64,000 bases of DNA from Rhizobium sp. GN54. Its GTDB lineage: Bacteria > Pseudomonadota > Alphaproteobacteria > Rhizobiales > Rhizobiaceae. Where the stretch lies: assembly GCF_021026345.1 (NCBI RefSeq), contig NZ_JAJNCZ010000003.1, positions 558,001-622,000 on the forward strand, written 5' to 3'. Below the pieces are notes generated by a model. It searched no databases, was not told where the DNA came from, and was given only the letters and a program-made list of their open reading frames with translations. Shown piece by piece: positions 28,945 to 39,178 of this stretch. Made by a program: the position numbers and the translations under genes. Each line of letters opens with the position of its first letter. Position 1 is the stretch's first letter.

Positions 28945-29847
28945 GTGAACTGGATCACAAACTACGTTCGGCCGAAGATCAATTCGATGCTGGGCCGCAG
29001 GGAGGTTCCCGAGAACCTCTGGATCAAGTGCCCTGAGACGGGCGAGATGGTCTTCCACCGCGACCTGGAAGAAAACAAGTGGGTCATTCCGGCCTCCGGC
29101 TATCACATGAAGATGCCGGCGAAGGCCCGGCTCAAGGACCTGTTCGACGACGGCGCCTTCGAGGCGCTGCCGCAGCCCAAGGTCGCGCAGGACCCGCTGA
29201 AGTTCCGGGATTCCAAGAAGTATATCGACCGCCTGAAGGACAGCCGCATCAAGACCGAGCAGGAGGACACGATCCTCGCCGGCGTCGGCAAGGTGCGCGG
29301 CGTCAAGCTCGTCGCGGTCGTGCACGAATTCGGCTTCATGGGCGGGTCGCTCGGCATCGCCGCCGGCGAGGCGATCGTCAAGGCTTTCGAGCGCGCCATC
29401 TCCGACAAGTGCCCGCTGGTCATGTTCCCGGCCTCCGGCGGCGCCCGCATGCAGGAAGGCATCCTGTCGCTGATGCAGCTTCCGCGCACCACCGTCGCCG
29501 TCGAGATGCTGAAGGAAGCGGGCCAGCCCTATGTCGTCGTCCTGACCAATCCGACGACCGGCGGCGTGACGGCCTCCTATGCCATGCTGGGTGACATCCA
29601 TCTGGCAGAACCGGGCGCCGAAATCTGCTTTGCCGGCAAGCGCGTCATCGAGCAGACGATCCGCGAGAAACTGCCCGAGGGCTTCCAGACCTCCGAATAC
29701 CTTCTTGAGCACGGCATGGTCGACATGGTCGTCAAGCGCCACGACATTCCCGGCACGCTGGCACGGCTGCTGCGGATCCTCACTAAGAAGCCGGTGACCG
29801 AAACCACCAAGGCGGCTGGCGTCGTCGCCATCGCCGCCAGCGCCTGA
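28945..29847 (+). CDS. accD: acetyl-CoA carboxylase carboxyltransferase beta subunit
   Basis: Transfers carboxyl from carboxybiotin to acetyl-CoA together with AccA, the first step of fatty acid synthesis. The 300-residue crotonase-fold protein has [40 protein letters not shown] and [22 protein letters not shown]. Oddity: the N-terminal zinc ribbon of E. coli AccD (four Cys) is degraded here. Only the first Cys remains ([12 protein letters not shown]), and the second pair aligns with VIPASGYHM, so zinc binding is lost. GTG 28945 follows AGGAG. It lies between trpA (38-nt gap) and folC (21-nt gap), the standard trpBA-accD-folC order. Confidence 0.97.
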   Translation: MNWITNYVRPKINSMLGRREVPENLWIKCPETGEMVFHRDLEENKWVIPASGYHMKMPAKARLKDLFDDGAFEALPQPKVAQDPLKFRDSKKYIDRLKDSRIKTEQEDTILAGVGKVRGVKLVAVVHEFGFMGGSLGIAAGEAIVKAFERAISDKCPLVMFPASGGARMQEGILSLMQLPRTTVAVEMLKEAGQPYVVVLTNPTTGGVTASYAMLGDIHLAEPGAEICFAGKRVIEQTIREKLPEGFQTSEYLLEHGMVDMVVKRHDIPGTLARLLRILTKKPVTETTKAAGVVAIAASA

Positions 29848-29868
29848 ACCGCGCGCAGGCGGGGCGGC

Positions 29869-31215
29869 GTGGTGGAGGCGGCCGGTACCTCAGAGGCGGG
29901 GCGGGAGATCGAAAAGCTCCTTTCGCTGCATCCGAAGGGTTACGATCTTTCGCTGGACCGCATCACGCGGCTGCTGTCCGCGCTCGGTGATCCGCACAAG
30001 CGCCTTCCGCCGGTCATCCATGTCGCCGGCACCAACGGCAAGGGTTCGGTGACGGCCTTCAGCCGCGCCATCCTCGAGGCGTCCGGCCTTTCGGTTCACG
30101 TCCACACCTCTCCTCATCTCGTCGACTGGCACGAGCGCTATCGCCTCGGCCGCAAGGACGGGCGCGGCGCCTACGTTTCCGATCCGGTCCTGGCCGATGC
30201 CGTCCGGCGGGTGGCAGAGGCCAATGACGGCCAGAAGATCACGGTGTTCGAGATCCTGACGGCAGTCACCTTCCTGCTTTTCTCCGAGCATCCGGCCGAC
30301 GTTGCGATCATCGAGGTCGGCCTCGGCGGCCGCTACGACGCGACGAACGTCATCGAGAAGCCGGCGGTATCGGTGATCATGCCGATCTCGCTCGACCACC
30401 AGGCCTATCTGGGCGACCGGGTGGAACTGATCGCGGCGGAGAAGGCGGGCATCATGAAGAAGGGCTCGCCCGTCGTCATAGGCCATCAAGAGGAGGAAGC
30501 CGCACGCAACGTGCTGATCGCGACCGCGGAACGGCTCTCCTGCCCCTACACGGTCTACGGGCAGGATTTCCTGGCCTATGGCGAGTTCGGCCGGATGGTG
30601 TATCAGGACGAGTTCGGTCTGATGGATCTGCCGCCGCCGAGGCTTCCCGGCCGGCACCAGTATGCCAATGCGGCGGCTGCGATACGCGCCGTCAAGGCGA
30701 CGGGCCTGCCGGTCGCCGAGCATGCGTTCGAACGTGGCCTTGTCGCAGTCGAATGGCCCGGGCGCCTGCAGCGGCTCCATGCCGGAGCGCTTGTCAAGGC
30801 CGCGCCGGAATCCTCCGAGATCTGGGTCGACGGCGGCCATAATCCCGGTGCCGGCGTCGTGATCGCCGAAACCATGGCCACCTTCGAGGAGCGCGACCCG
30901 CGCCCGCTGTTTCTGGTCACGGGCATGATCAACACCAAGGACCCGGTCGGCTATTTCGATGCCTTCCGCGGCATCGCCGAACGCGTCTTCACCGTGCCGA
31001 TCCGCGGATCGGACGCCGGCATCGACCCGGTCGTGCTTGCAAGTGATGCTGCCGATGCCGGCCTCGAAGCGGAGCCGGTTTCTTCGGTCGCCGAGGCGCT
31101 GCATGCGATCGGTCGCATCGTCGAGGAAGATGCGGTCGCGCCGCGGATCCTGATCGGCGGCTCGCTCTATCTCATCGGCGACGTGCTTGCCGACAACGGC
31201 ACGCCGCCGGTCTGA
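29869..31215 (+). CDS. folC: bifunctional folylpolyglutamate synthase / dihydrofolate synthase
   Basis: Adds glutamate to dihydropteroate and to folates. The 448-residue Mur-ligase-fold protein shows the ATP loop HVAGTNGKGSVTAFSRA, the folate-binding HTSPHLVDWHERY, IIEVGLGGRYDATNVI, ISLDHQAYLGD, EKAGIMKKG with the carbamylated Lys, and GGHNPGAG in the C-terminal domain. GTG 29869 is the earliest start; another GTG follows at once. It is the last gene of the trpFBA-accD-folC run and converges on trxA. Confidence 0.96.
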   Translation: MVEAAGTSEAGREIEKLLSLHPKGYDLSLDRITRLLSALGDPHKRLPPVIHVAGTNGKGSVTAFSRAILEASGLSVHVHTSPHLVDWHERYRLGRKDGRGAYVSDPVLADAVRRVAEANDGQKITVFEILTAVTFLLFSEHPADVAIIEVGLGGRYDATNVIEKPAVSVIMPISLDHQAYLGDRVELIAAEKAGIMKKGSPVVIGHQEEEAARNVLIATAERLSCPYTVYGQDFLAYGEFGRMVYQDEFGLMDLPPPRLPGRHQYANAAAAIRAVKATGLPVAEHAFERGLVAVEWPGRLQRLHAGALVKAAPESSEIWVDGGHNPGAGVVIAETMATFEERDPRPLFLVTGMINTKDPVGYFDAFRGIAERVFTVPIRGSDAGIDPVVLASDAADAGLEAEPVSSVAEALHAIGRIVEEDAVAPRILIGGSLYLIGDVLADNGTPPV

Positions 31216-31251
31216 TCCGCCGTCTTCCGGCAGTTTTCCAAGAGAGAAACG

Positions 31252-31277
31252 AAAAAGGCCCGGACGAGCCGGGCCTT
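31252..31277 (-). terminator. rho-independent terminator of trxA
   Basis: Arms AAGGCCCGG (31255-31263) and CCGGGCCTT (31269-31277) with loop ACGAG. On the minus strand it is followed by a T run (AAAAA at 31252-31256 on the plus strand). It lies between convergent folC and trxA and may serve both, better for trxA. Confidence 0.85.
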
Positions 31278-31301
31278 GAATGTCGATGTCTCGCGTGAGG
31301 C

Positions 31302-31625
31302 TCAGGCGGCCGCAGTCGAGATCCAGGACGACAGTGCCGTCTTCGGCGCAGCGCCGACCTTGATGTCGGCCACTTCGCCGCCCTTGAACACGGCGAGCGT
31401 CGGGATCGAGCGGACGCCGAACTGGGCTGCGAGCTCGGGGTTCTCGTCAATGTTGAGCTTGGCGACCTTCACCTTGCCGGCGAGTTCCGCGGAGATCTCC
31501 TCCAGCGCAGGCGCGATCATCTTGCACGGGCCGCACCATTCGGCCCAGAAATCAACGACCACCGGCTCGGCGGAGTTGAGCACTTCGGCCTGGAAATTGG
31601 AATTGTCGACTTTCACGGTAGCCAT
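31302..31625 (-). CDS. trxA: thioredoxin 1
   Basis: A 107-residue cytoplasmic disulfide reductant with the active site [15 protein letters not shown], the cis-Pro region [14 protein letters not shown], and the family start [15 protein letters not shown]. The ATG at 31625 follows AAGGAG ten bases earlier. It lies 75 nt downstream of addA on the same strand and has its own terminator, so it may be read both with addA and from its own promoter. Confidence 0.97.
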   Translation of the reverse strand: MATVKVDNSNFQAEVLNSAEPVVVDFWAEWCGPCKMIAPALEEISAELAGKVKVAKLNIDENPELAAQFGVRSIPTLAVFKGGEVADIKVGAAPKTALSSWISTAAA

Positions 31626-31700
31626 GAGGGGCTGCTCCTTGGCGAATTGAAGTTGCATGTCATGTGATGCGCGGCGGCGGGCATTTCAATGGATGGTATC

Positions 31701-34700
31701 TCACTTTGTCGCAAGCTCGGCAAGGCTTCGCGTCATCGCCTCGTCCTCGAGCCAGTAGACCGCCGGTGCCTCGGTATAGACGAGCCCGCAGCGGATCGCC
31801 TGGCCGGGATAGAGGGGAGCAAGCAGGGAGCGGTAGATTGAAAGCTGCGCCAGATGCTCGAAAGGGATGTCCGCCGGGCTTGCCGGCGGCTGCCTGTTGG
31901 TCTTGAAATCGACGATCTCGACGCCATCCTCCGTCACCACCATCCGGTCGATCCGGCCGGAGACTGCATAGTCAGTGCGTCCCAAGCCGAGCGTTCCCAT
32001 GATTTCGACTTCCGCGCGGCTGCGGGGCGAGAAGATCGCCGCAAGCGACCGATCCTGCATGATCGCGGCGACGTCGGCGCTGAGGCGGGCCCGGTCGCGA
32101 TCCGGCCAGTGCCGCACTGCCCGTTCCAGATAGCGCTCCGCCGCAGCCGGGCGATCCGTTTCCGGCAGGCCGGGCAGGACCTGCAGAAGCCGGTGCAGGA
32201 TCCGGCCGCGCTCCAGCGCCCGGCCGGCACCGGAAGGCGCATGGGTGGCGAAAAGGGCGGATCCGACCCTCAGGTCGGCCTCGCCGGTGTCGATGACTGT
32301 TGCGGCGCCCGACGGGCTCAACGGACGTGGCAGGTGGCGTTGTGGCGGCAATGGACGCCCCAGCGCCTCCGGCAGCGGCGCTTCCGTCTCGTCCGTATCG
32401 GCAATGGCTTCGCCGGGCGTGCCGGCCTGCGGAGATGCCTCGCGCCAGACCGCACCGCCCCACGTATCCGGTCCGGCGGAAAACTCCGCTGCGCTGCAGC
32501 GTTCGTCTCCGGAAAGCCCGGCGGTGACCATCTCGTGCCAGGTGCCGCTGATCGGCCGCTTGCCGCGATAGCCACAGACGACGAGACGGTCGGCCGCACG
32601 CGTCATCGCCACATAGAGAAGCCTCCGGTATTCTTCCTCCGCCTGCGCGCGGATGCGCTGCGCGTCGAGGTCGGTCAGGTCGTTTCCGAGGTCCTTCACC
32701 GGCAGCCATGCTGGCAGGGTGCCGCCCTCGCCGGCGGCGAGAAACCTGAGCTTCGGCATGTGGGCGTGGGTGAAGGGCGCCCCGCCGCTGTCGACGAGGA
32801 AGACGACGGGCGCCTCCAGTCCCTTGGCGGCATGCACCGTCATGATCCGGACCTCGTTTCGCCCCTTGTCCTGCTCGCGCTTGACGGTTGGGGCCTCGAG
32901 CTCCAGCGTCGAGATGAAGGCCTGCAGGCCGGGAAGGCCGTTTTCCTCCTGGTCGAGAGCGAAGGACAGGAACTCGTCGATGATCTCGCCGGCCTCCTGC
33001 CCTAGTCGCGCCAGGAACGCGGCCCGCCCGCCGAGGACACCGATGACCCTCGCGTAGAAATCATGGGCGGGGAGCTCCCGCGCGATCGTAATGAAGGCCT
33101 CCAGTTGACGGACCACGGCACCGAGGAACAGGTCTTGCGGTGCCTGTGCCTGCAGGTGCCGCCACAGGCTGGTCGCCTCCGGCCGCCGTGCCGCAAGCTC
33201 CATCAGCGTTTCTTCGGAATGTCCGAGGAGGGGACTTTTCAGCAGGGCTGCAAGCGACAGGTCGTCCTCCGGCAGGAGCGCGAACCGCCCGAGCGCGAGC
33301 AGGTCCTGCACGGCGATGTGGCCGCTCAGCACCAGCCGGTCGGCGCCGCCGACGGGAATGTTGTGCGACTGCTTCAGGGCGCGGGTCAGCGCGTTGACGA
33401 AGGCGTCGCGCTTGCGCACCAGTACGATGACGTCGCCGGGACGCATGGGCCGCGTCGTGCCCTTCTCGGTCACCGTCTCCCGCCCGATCCAGCCCGCGAG
33501 CGTATCGGCGATGCGCCGCGCCAGGACGTTCACCGGCGCCTTCTCCGGCACGGCGTCGAACGGCGCGGTCCAGTCCTCCTCGTCGATGGTCTCGGCCGGC
33601 GCGATCACCTCCCACAGGTCGACGGCCCCGGGCTCCTGGCCGCGGTTGGAGGCATGGATGACGGCGTCGCCGTCGGGGGAGAGCCCGCGCGCATGGTCGG
33701 CGACCGCGAAAACCCGGTCGACGGCAGAAAGCACGTCGCGGGTGGAGCGGAACGAGAGCAGCAGCCGGATCGACCGGAAGAGGGCGTCGGCCTCGCCGGC
33801 GCGCCGCCCTGCCTTGCGGCCCTCCTCGGCGAAGCGCTCGGGGCGCGCGCCCTGGAAGGAATAGATCGACTGCTTCTCGTCGCCGACGGCGAAGACGGTG
33901 CGGATCGCCGGGTGCGCCGAGGCGCCGGCGAAGAATTCTCCGGTCAGCGCGCCGATGATCTCCCATTGCCGCGGGCTGGTGTCCTGCGCCTCATCGACGA
34001 GGACGTGGTCGATCCCCTGGTCGAGCTTGTAGTGGATCCAGGCGCCGACGTCGCTACGGGTCAGGAGCGTGGCAGCACGCTCGATCAGGTCGTCGAAATC
34101 GAGCAGGCTGCGCCCGCGCTTGAGGTCCTCATAGTCGCCGATCAGCCGCGCCGCGATCACAAGCGCGGCGCGGGTCGCCTCGAACATGCGGAAACGTCGC
34201 AGACGATCGTCGCAGGCGATCACATGCGCCTGCAGGTCGACGAAGAACGGTTCGAACTCCGGATCGCGATCCTTCACCTTCTTGGACAGGAAGGCGCGGT
34301 CGATGCTGGCCGGCTTTCCGCCACCGTTGAAGAAGAGATCGCAGAGCGCCTGCCGGCGTCCGGCTGCCGTCGGCAGTTCGGGCAGGGCGGCCAGATCGGC
34401 GGCACTCGCCTTGACGGTGTCGGAGCCGAGTTCGAGCGCGGTGTCGAGATAGCGGCGGAAGACGGCCATGTCGAAGCCGGGCGGCGGCCAGAAGGCGTCG
34501 ATCAGGCTGGCGGCATCGTCCTGCGGCCCGAACCCGAGCCGCTCGCGCAGCAGGGCGGTGGCACCGCCATGGGCGGCCGCCTCGTCAATGAAGGCGCGGA
34601 TGGCGCTGCGGCTGGCAATGATGTCCTCGATCAGCCGGTCGAGGCCGGTGTCGTCGGCGATCTCGAGCACGGTCGAAAACGCTCCGGCGAGCGCGGCATC

Positions 34701-35249
34701 GTCCTCCGCCGAGGTCGCGGTCAGGAGCGAGCGGCGGGCGTCGGCTAGCAGCACCGCCGCGGCCCGGTCGTCGAGAACGGCGAAGTGGCCGGCGACGTTC
34801 GCCTCCAGCGGGAACTGGTGCAGCAGCGCCTCGCAGAAGGCGTGGATCGTCTGGATCTTCAGCCCGCCCGGCGTCTCCAATGCGCGTGCGAACAGGCGGC
34901 GCGCCTCCGCGAGCTTCAACCGGTCGGGGACGGTCCCCTCGATCTGTTCGACGCGCCGGGCAAGCTCGTCGTCCGGCAGCACCGCCCATTCGGCCAGGCG
35001 CTCGAACACGCGGTTCGACATCTCCGATGCCGCCGCCTTGGTGTAGGTCAGGCACAGGATGGCGGACGGTCGGCACCCGGCGAGCAGGAGACGGATCACG
35101 CGCAGGGTGAGCACGTGTGTCTTGCCAGAGCCGGCATTGGCGGAGACCCATGCCGAACCGGAGGGGTCGGACGCGGCCGCCTGCATGCGGCTCGTCCAGC
35201 CGAGCCAGGCGCCGGGATCGTCGGCGGGCGGGCGCTCTGCCTCAAACAT
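31701..35249 (-). CDS. addA: double-strand break repair helicase AddA, alphaproteobacterial type
   Basis: The 1182-residue helicase-nuclease subunit of AddAB, which resects DNA ends for RecA (RecBCD analogue). Seen: Walker A ANAGSGKTHVL at residues 38-48, UvrD-type ILCLTYTKAAASEM, the Walker B DEAQDTSPRQWEII, AVGDEKQSIYSFQGARPERF, MTVHAAKGLEAPVVFLVD and YVAMTRAADRLVVCG helicase motifs, and a C-terminal PD-(D/E)xK nuclease with EIVDFKTNRQPP near residue 1115. ATG 35249 overlaps the end of addB by 8 nt; longer in-frame forms would run into addB and are rejected. Confidence 0.97.
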   Translation of the reverse strand: MFEAERPPADDPGAWLGWTSRMQAAASDPSGSAWVSANAGSGKTHVLTLRVIRLLLAGCRPSAILCLTYTKAAASEMSNRVFERLAEWAVLPDDELARRVEQIEGTVPDRLKLAEARRLFARALETPGGLKIQTIHAFCEALLHQFPLEANVAGHFAVLDDRAAAVLLADARRSLLTATSAEDDAALAGAFSTVLEIADDTGLDRLIEDIIASRSAIRAFIDEAAAHGGATALLRERLGFGPQDDAASLIDAFWPPPGFDMAVFRRYLDTALELGSDTVKASAADLAALPELPTAAGRRQALCDLFFNGGGKPASIDRAFLSKKVKDRDPEFEPFFVDLQAHVIACDDRLRRFRMFEATRAALVIAARLIGDYEDLKRGRSLLDFDDLIERAATLLTRSDVGAWIHYKLDQGIDHVLVDEAQDTSPRQWEIIGALTGEFFAGASAHPAIRTVFAVGDEKQSIYSFQGARPERFAEEGRKAGRRAGEADALFRSIRLLLSFRSTRDVLSAVDRVFAVADHARGLSPDGDAVIHASNRGQEPGAVDLWEVIAPAETIDEEDWTAPFDAVPEKAPVNVLARRIADTLAGWIGRETVTEKGTTRPMRPGDVIVLVRKRDAFVNALTRALKQSHNIPVGGADRLVLSGHIAVQDLLALGRFALLPEDDLSLAALLKSPLLGHSEETLMELAARRPEATSLWRHLQAQAPQDLFLGAVVRQLEAFITIARELPAHDFYARVIGVLGGRAAFLARLGQEAGEIIDEFLSFALDQEENGLPGLQAFISTLELEAPTVKREQDKGRNEVRIMTVHAAKGLEAPVVFLVDSGGAPFTHAHMPKLRFLAAGEGGTLPAWLPVKDLGNDLTDLDAQRIRAQAEEEYRRLLYVAMTRAADRLVVCGYRGKRPISGTWHEMVTAGLSGDERCSAAEFSAGPDTWGGAVWREASPQAGTPGEAIADTDETEAPLPEALGRPLPPQRHLPRPLSPSGAATVIDTGEADLRVGSALFATHAPSGAGRALERGRILHRLLQVLPGLPETDRPAAAERYLERAVRHWPDRDRARLSADVAAIMQDRSLAAIFSPRSRAEVEIMGTLGLGRTDYAVSGRIDRMVVTEDGVEIVDFKTNRQPPASPADIPFEHLAQLSIYRSLLAPLYPGQAIRCGLVYTEAPAVYWLEDEAMTRSLAELATK

Positions 35250-38200
35250 CCTCGTCTCCCTCGGAACCTTCCGCCGTCGACCACTCGGCCACGCGGGCCA
35301 GATGGTCGTATTCGCCGCCGAATTCCCGTTCCGCTTCCGGGATGACGCGCGAGGCGAAGCCATAGTGACCGGAGAGCAACTGTGCCAAAAGCTTCTCCAG
35401 CTGGAGAAGCGCATCGTCGGCAAGATCCTCGGCGGATTTCGGCGGCCGATCCTTCGTCGGCCGGGCGTGTTCGTAGTTGACAACCTCGTGGTTGAAGCGG
35501 TCGCCGGGCTTGAGGCGGACATAGGTCAGGTCGCCGGGCGGCATCGACGGCAGGTCCCTGAAGGCGCCGCGCTTGAGGGCCGCGGCCTCCAGCGGCAGCT
35601 GCGGATCGAGGAGCGCGCGGGCGATCTTCAGCGAGGGCGAACTGCCGGTCTTGTAATCGATCAGGTCGCCGCGGCCATCGGAGCGCAGATCGATCCGGTC
35701 GGCGACACCGGTCAGCCGCATGCCGGCAATTCCGAGATCGAGCGAGGCGGACACCTCCGTCAGCGACTTTTCGAGCACCTGCCTTCGCTTGCCGTCCCAG
35801 GCGAGAAAGGCGTTCGCGACGGCCCGAAAGCGTGGACGCCAGACCGCATCAATATGCAGCGGCAGCGCCATGCGGTCGAATTCCTCCGTCGTGATCCGGC
35901 TCATCAGTTCCCCGTCCGCGTGCCCGCCACCATGCTCGCGCACGTAGCGATCGACGATGCGGTGGTACAGCGTGCCGCGTTCGGCGGCACCGGGATCGAC
36001 GTTGAACGGGGCGATCGGATGAAGGCGCAAGATCCGCCGCGCATAGATCGCATAAGGATCGCGGCGCAACCGCCCGACTTCGCTGAAGGAATAGGTCTTC
36101 GGTTGCAGTTCGGCCGGCGGTCTCGGCTCGGGCCGCTTGGCCGCCGGCTGCCTCTGGCGTCGATCCAGCAGGGCCGTCCAGCGCAGGAGGTCCGCACCCT
36201 TTCTCCTCAGGTCCTGAGCCAGCGAAGGACCGCCGACCGCGAGCAGACGCTGCAGCCAGCGCGAGGCGACCGTCGGCGAGGTGCCGCTGCGCATCGCCCG
36301 TGTGAGAACCAGCTTTCTCGCCGCGCAGGCCATCTGGAAGTCGTGCGCCAGCTGGCCGATACGCCGCTCGGGCGGCTCGAGCCCGATGCCTGCCTTCATG
36401 GCGCGCGACAGGAATGCGTCATTCGTCGTCTGTCCCGGCCAGGTGCCTTCGTTCAGCCCGCCGATGACGATCGTATCGACGCTCTGCAGGCGCGATTCGA
36501 GCGCGCCGAAGATGAAGACGCGTGGGTGGCGCATCGAGCGCGGCTTCACCGTTTCGCTGGCGCTGATCGCCTCCAGAGCATCGCACCATTGCGGGCCGTC
36601 CGCCTCGAGCTGACCCTCGGCCTCGATCACGCCCTTGAGGAGCGACGCCAGCCCGTCGCCGGCTTCGCCGGACCAGAGGCCGGCCAGATTGCCGTGTTCG
36701 TCGATGGTGACCGCCTCCAGCGCCCGGCCGGTTCGTTCGGCCCATTCGGAGATCGGGAGCGCTGTCGTGAAGCGTCGCCCCGTGCGGCCATGGCGCACCA
36801 GGACGCCGGCCAAAGGCTCGACCGCGGTCGCGATCCGCCGGGCGAGTTCGCACGCTTCCAGCACCGAGGTCTCGGGGATGGCCGTGCGCCATTCCGGTGG
36901 CTTCCGGTCGGTCGCCTGCCGCCGCAGGGCGGCGTCGAGGAGCGGCTCCAGGGCGGAGATGTCGACTTCGGCCGTGCCGCCGCGAAGCGCCAGCAGCTCC
37001 AGCGCGGTCGCGCCGGCACGCATTCTTTCCGCCGAAAGGCCGAAGCGAGCCAGCGGATGCTTCAGGAGGGCGACGAGCGCAACCGGATCGCCCGGCCGGA
37101 GCGTGGCCTCCAGCAAAAGCCGGGTGAGCGTGCCCTGGGGGCTGGCAAGCAGCGAGGTGCCGGCAGAATCGTCGGCCTCGATGCCGAAGCGGGCGAGTTC
37201 CGCCGCGACGCGCCGGGCAAGCTTCCTGTCCGGCGTGATCAGGGCGGCCTGGCTATCTTCACCCTCTTCGAGCGCCAGCCGCAACGCGATCGCGATCGCG
37301 GTTGCTTCCTCGCGCTCGTTCGCCGCCTCGACCAGGCAGGCGCCGTCGAATGCGACCAGTGCCTGGCCACCTTGCGTCGCGTGACGCTGTTGTTCCCAGC
37401 CGGCGGTGGCATGAACCGGCAGCAGCGCCCGGGACAGCAGTTTCGCGCGTGTCGCCAGCGCCGCTTCCGGCGTGCCGAGCGGAACGACCATCGAACGTTC
37501 AAGTCCCAACCGCTGCAGCAGCCGGCTGAGACCGTATTGCGGATGGCTGCGGTTCGACGCCTCGCGCGACGGTTCGCCGGATAGCGGATCGTGCGTGACC
37601 AGCCGCCAATCCTCGTCCGACATCGAGAAATCGAGCCCGGGCAGCACGACGGCACCGTTCGACATCCCGGCAACAGCCTCGATCAAGCGTGCGGTGGCGG
37701 GAATGGAGCCGGTGGAGCCCGCGATGACCACCGGCCCGGACGGCGGCGCATCGCGATAGCGATCGGCCTCCGCATGCAGCGTTGCGTTGCGACGGATCGA
37801 CGGAGAGGAGCGGTTGAGCTCGTCGAGCCGCGCCGGCCAGTATTCGCTGGCGATCTTCAGGAAGGCCAGCGTCAGCTGCCACCATTGCGCGTGGTCGGCG
37901 GCCTCGATGGTCTTGAGCGCGTCCCAGTCGCACTCCTCGGTCTCCATCGCGTCGATCAGCTCGGCAAGTTCGCGGGCGAGCCAGATCGCGTCGGCGGGAC
38001 TTGCCGGCGCGACCAGCGGGCTTTCGGCATGCACCGCGGTGATGGCCGCCGGCAGGCTGTTGCGCCAGGCGAGGACGAGCTGCGCGAGCTCCAGCAGGCG
38101 GGCCGGGCCGGAAAGCGGCTCTGCCATGTCGAGGGCGGCCGGGGCCACTTCGTCGAAGAAGCCGCTATCGTCGTCGGCCTCGCCGAGCGGGCGGATGACG

Positions 38201-38436
38201 GGCAGGATGGCGGAGCGCCCGCCGAGGAGATCGACGAACTCGGACCGCAACGTTCGCGCCGAGCGCCGGGTCGGAACGTAGATCGTCATGTCCGCCAGCG
38301 ACAGCGGATCGCTATCGTCGTGGCGGAAGCCGGGGATGATCGTGCCGTCGCAGATCCGCTGCGCCAGCGTCTTCAGGAACGGCAGGCCCGGATGTATCGA
38401 GAACACGTTTCCGGCGCTGTCCCGCCGCCTGTTCAC
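35242..38436 (-). CDS. addB: double-strand break repair protein AddB, alphaproteobacterial type
   Basis: The 1064-residue partner of AddA. It carries the inactive-helicase-like N-terminal half (SIHPGLPFLKTLAQRICDG; IYVPTRRSARTLRSEF) and a C-terminal RecB-like nuclease whose motif DLIDYKTGSSPS lies near residue 925. GLNEGTWPGQTTNDAFLSRAMK near residue 670 is a family mark. The GTG start at 38436 overlaps the murU stop (GTGA), and the stop overlaps addA, so murU-addB-addA are translationally linked. The linkage of end resection to envelope sugar recycling genes looks like operon convenience rather than function. Confidence 0.95.
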   Translation of the reverse strand: MNRRRDSAGNVFSIHPGLPFLKTLAQRICDGTIIPGFRHDDSDPLSLADMTIYVPTRRSARTLRSEFVDLLGGRSAILPVIRPLGEADDDSGFFDEVAPAALDMAEPLSGPARLLELAQLVLAWRNSLPAAITAVHAESPLVAPASPADAIWLARELAELIDAMETEECDWDALKTIEAADHAQWWQLTLAFLKIASEYWPARLDELNRSSPSIRRNATLHAEADRYRDAPPSGPVVIAGSTGSIPATARLIEAVAGMSNGAVVLPGLDFSMSDEDWRLVTHDPLSGEPSREASNRSHPQYGLSRLLQRLGLERSMVVPLGTPEAALATRAKLLSRALLPVHATAGWEQQRHATQGGQALVAFDGACLVEAANEREEATAIAIALRLALEEGEDSQAALITPDRKLARRVAAELARFGIEADDSAGTSLLASPQGTLTRLLLEATLRPGDPVALVALLKHPLARFGLSAERMRAGATALELLALRGGTAEVDISALEPLLDAALRRQATDRKPPEWRTAIPETSVLEACELARRIATAVEPLAGVLVRHGRTGRRFTTALPISEWAERTGRALEAVTIDEHGNLAGLWSGEAGDGLASLLKGVIEAEGQLEADGPQWCDALEAISASETVKPRSMRHPRVFIFGALESRLQSVDTIVIGGLNEGTWPGQTTNDAFLSRAMKAGIGLEPPERRIGQLAHDFQMACAARKLVLTRAMRSGTSPTVASRWLQRLLAVGGPSLAQDLRRKGADLLRWTALLDRRQRQPAAKRPEPRPPAELQPKTYSFSEVGRLRRDPYAIYARRILRLHPIAPFNVDPGAAERGTLYHRIVDRYVREHGGGHADGELMSRITTEEFDRMALPLHIDAVWRPRFRAVANAFLAWDGKRRQVLEKSLTEVSASLDLGIAGMRLTGVADRIDLRSDGRGDLIDYKTGSSPSLKIARALLDPQLPLEAAALKRGAFRDLPSMPPGDLTYVRLKPGDRFNHEVVNYEHARPTKDRPPKSAEDLADDALLQLEKLLAQLLSGHYGFASRVIPEAEREFGGEYDHLARVAEWSTAEGSEGDEDV

Positions 38437-39164
38437 GCCGCACCCGCCTGCCGGCCGACGACCGCCTCTGCCTCGGCGATCGCCTCCGGGGTGCCGACCG
38501 TGATCCAGTGCCCTTCGAGGATGAGGCCGTAGAGACGGCCGCCCGCGATCGCCCGGTCGAAGTAGATGTTGAGGTTGAAGGCCTCGTCCGGCGCATCGTC
38601 GAGCAGCGCCGGCATCATGGCGATCGCGCCGGCATAGACGACGGGTTCGCCGTCGCCGTCCCTGAAGCGGGTCAGCCGGCCTTCGGTATCCATCGAGAAG
38701 TCGTTGCGCCCGTTATGCCCCGTCGTGTCCTCCAGCCGCACGCACAGCATCGCCATATCCATGCGGTCGGGATCAAAGAAGGAGGCGAGCCGCCGCAGGT
38801 TGGTCTTCTCGCCGGCGCGCTCCCCGACCCAGAACAGATCGGCATTGAGGACGAAGACCGGCTCGCGGCCAAGCAGCCTCAGCCCCTTGGCAAGCCCGCC
38901 GCCGGAATTCATCAGCGCGTCGGTCTCGTCGGAGATCAGGATTTCGGGGCGGGTGCGGCGCGACAGATGGTCGATCATCTGGCCGGCGAAATGATGGACA
39001 TTGACGACCGCCCGCGCAACGCCGGCTGCCTCCAGCGCGTCGAGGCCGTAGTCGATCATCGGCTTGCCGGCGATCGGCACCAGCGGCTTCGGCATGGTGT
39101 TCGTCACGGGCCGCAGCCGCGTTCCGAGCCCGGCCGCCAGTACCACGGCATTTTCGATCTTCAT
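38433..39164 (-). CDS. murU: nucleotidyltransferase, probable N-acetylmuramate-1-phosphate uridylyltransferase (MurU)
   Basis: A 243-residue sugar-1-phosphate nucleotidyltransferase. Seen: VLAAGLGTRLRPVTNTMPKPLVPIAGKPMIDY (nucleotide loop with the catalytic Arg and Lys), ISDETDALMNSGGGLAKGL, VLNADLFW with the metal-binding Asp, and the C-terminal WITVGTPEAIAEAE. In Pseudomonas putida MurU makes UDP-MurNAc from MurNAc-1-P supplied by the kinase AmgK; here the AmgK-like kinase is encoded 14 nt upstream on the same strand, which strongly supports this role. The ATG at 39164 starts the domain; a longer in-frame form from 39215 is less likely. Confidence 0.9.
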   Translation of the reverse strand: MKIENAVVLAAGLGTRLRPVTNTMPKPLVPIAGKPMIDYGLDALEAAGVARAVVNVHHFAGQMIDHLSRRTRPEILISDETDALMNSGGGLAKGLRLLGREPVFVLNADLFWVGERAGEKTNLRRLASFFDPDRMDMAMLCVRLEDTTGHNGRNDFSMDTEGRLTRFRDGDGEPVVYAGAIAMMPALLDDAPDEAFNLNIYFDRAIAGGRLYGLILEGHWITVGTPEAIAEAEAVVGRQAGAA

Positions 39165-39178
39165 TGCGGCATCCGTCC

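Noticed and set aside
35059-37584. 841-codon plus-strand open frame opposite addB
   Set aside because: Lies antisense to addB, whose helicase/nuclease motifs and overlaps with murU and addA are clear.
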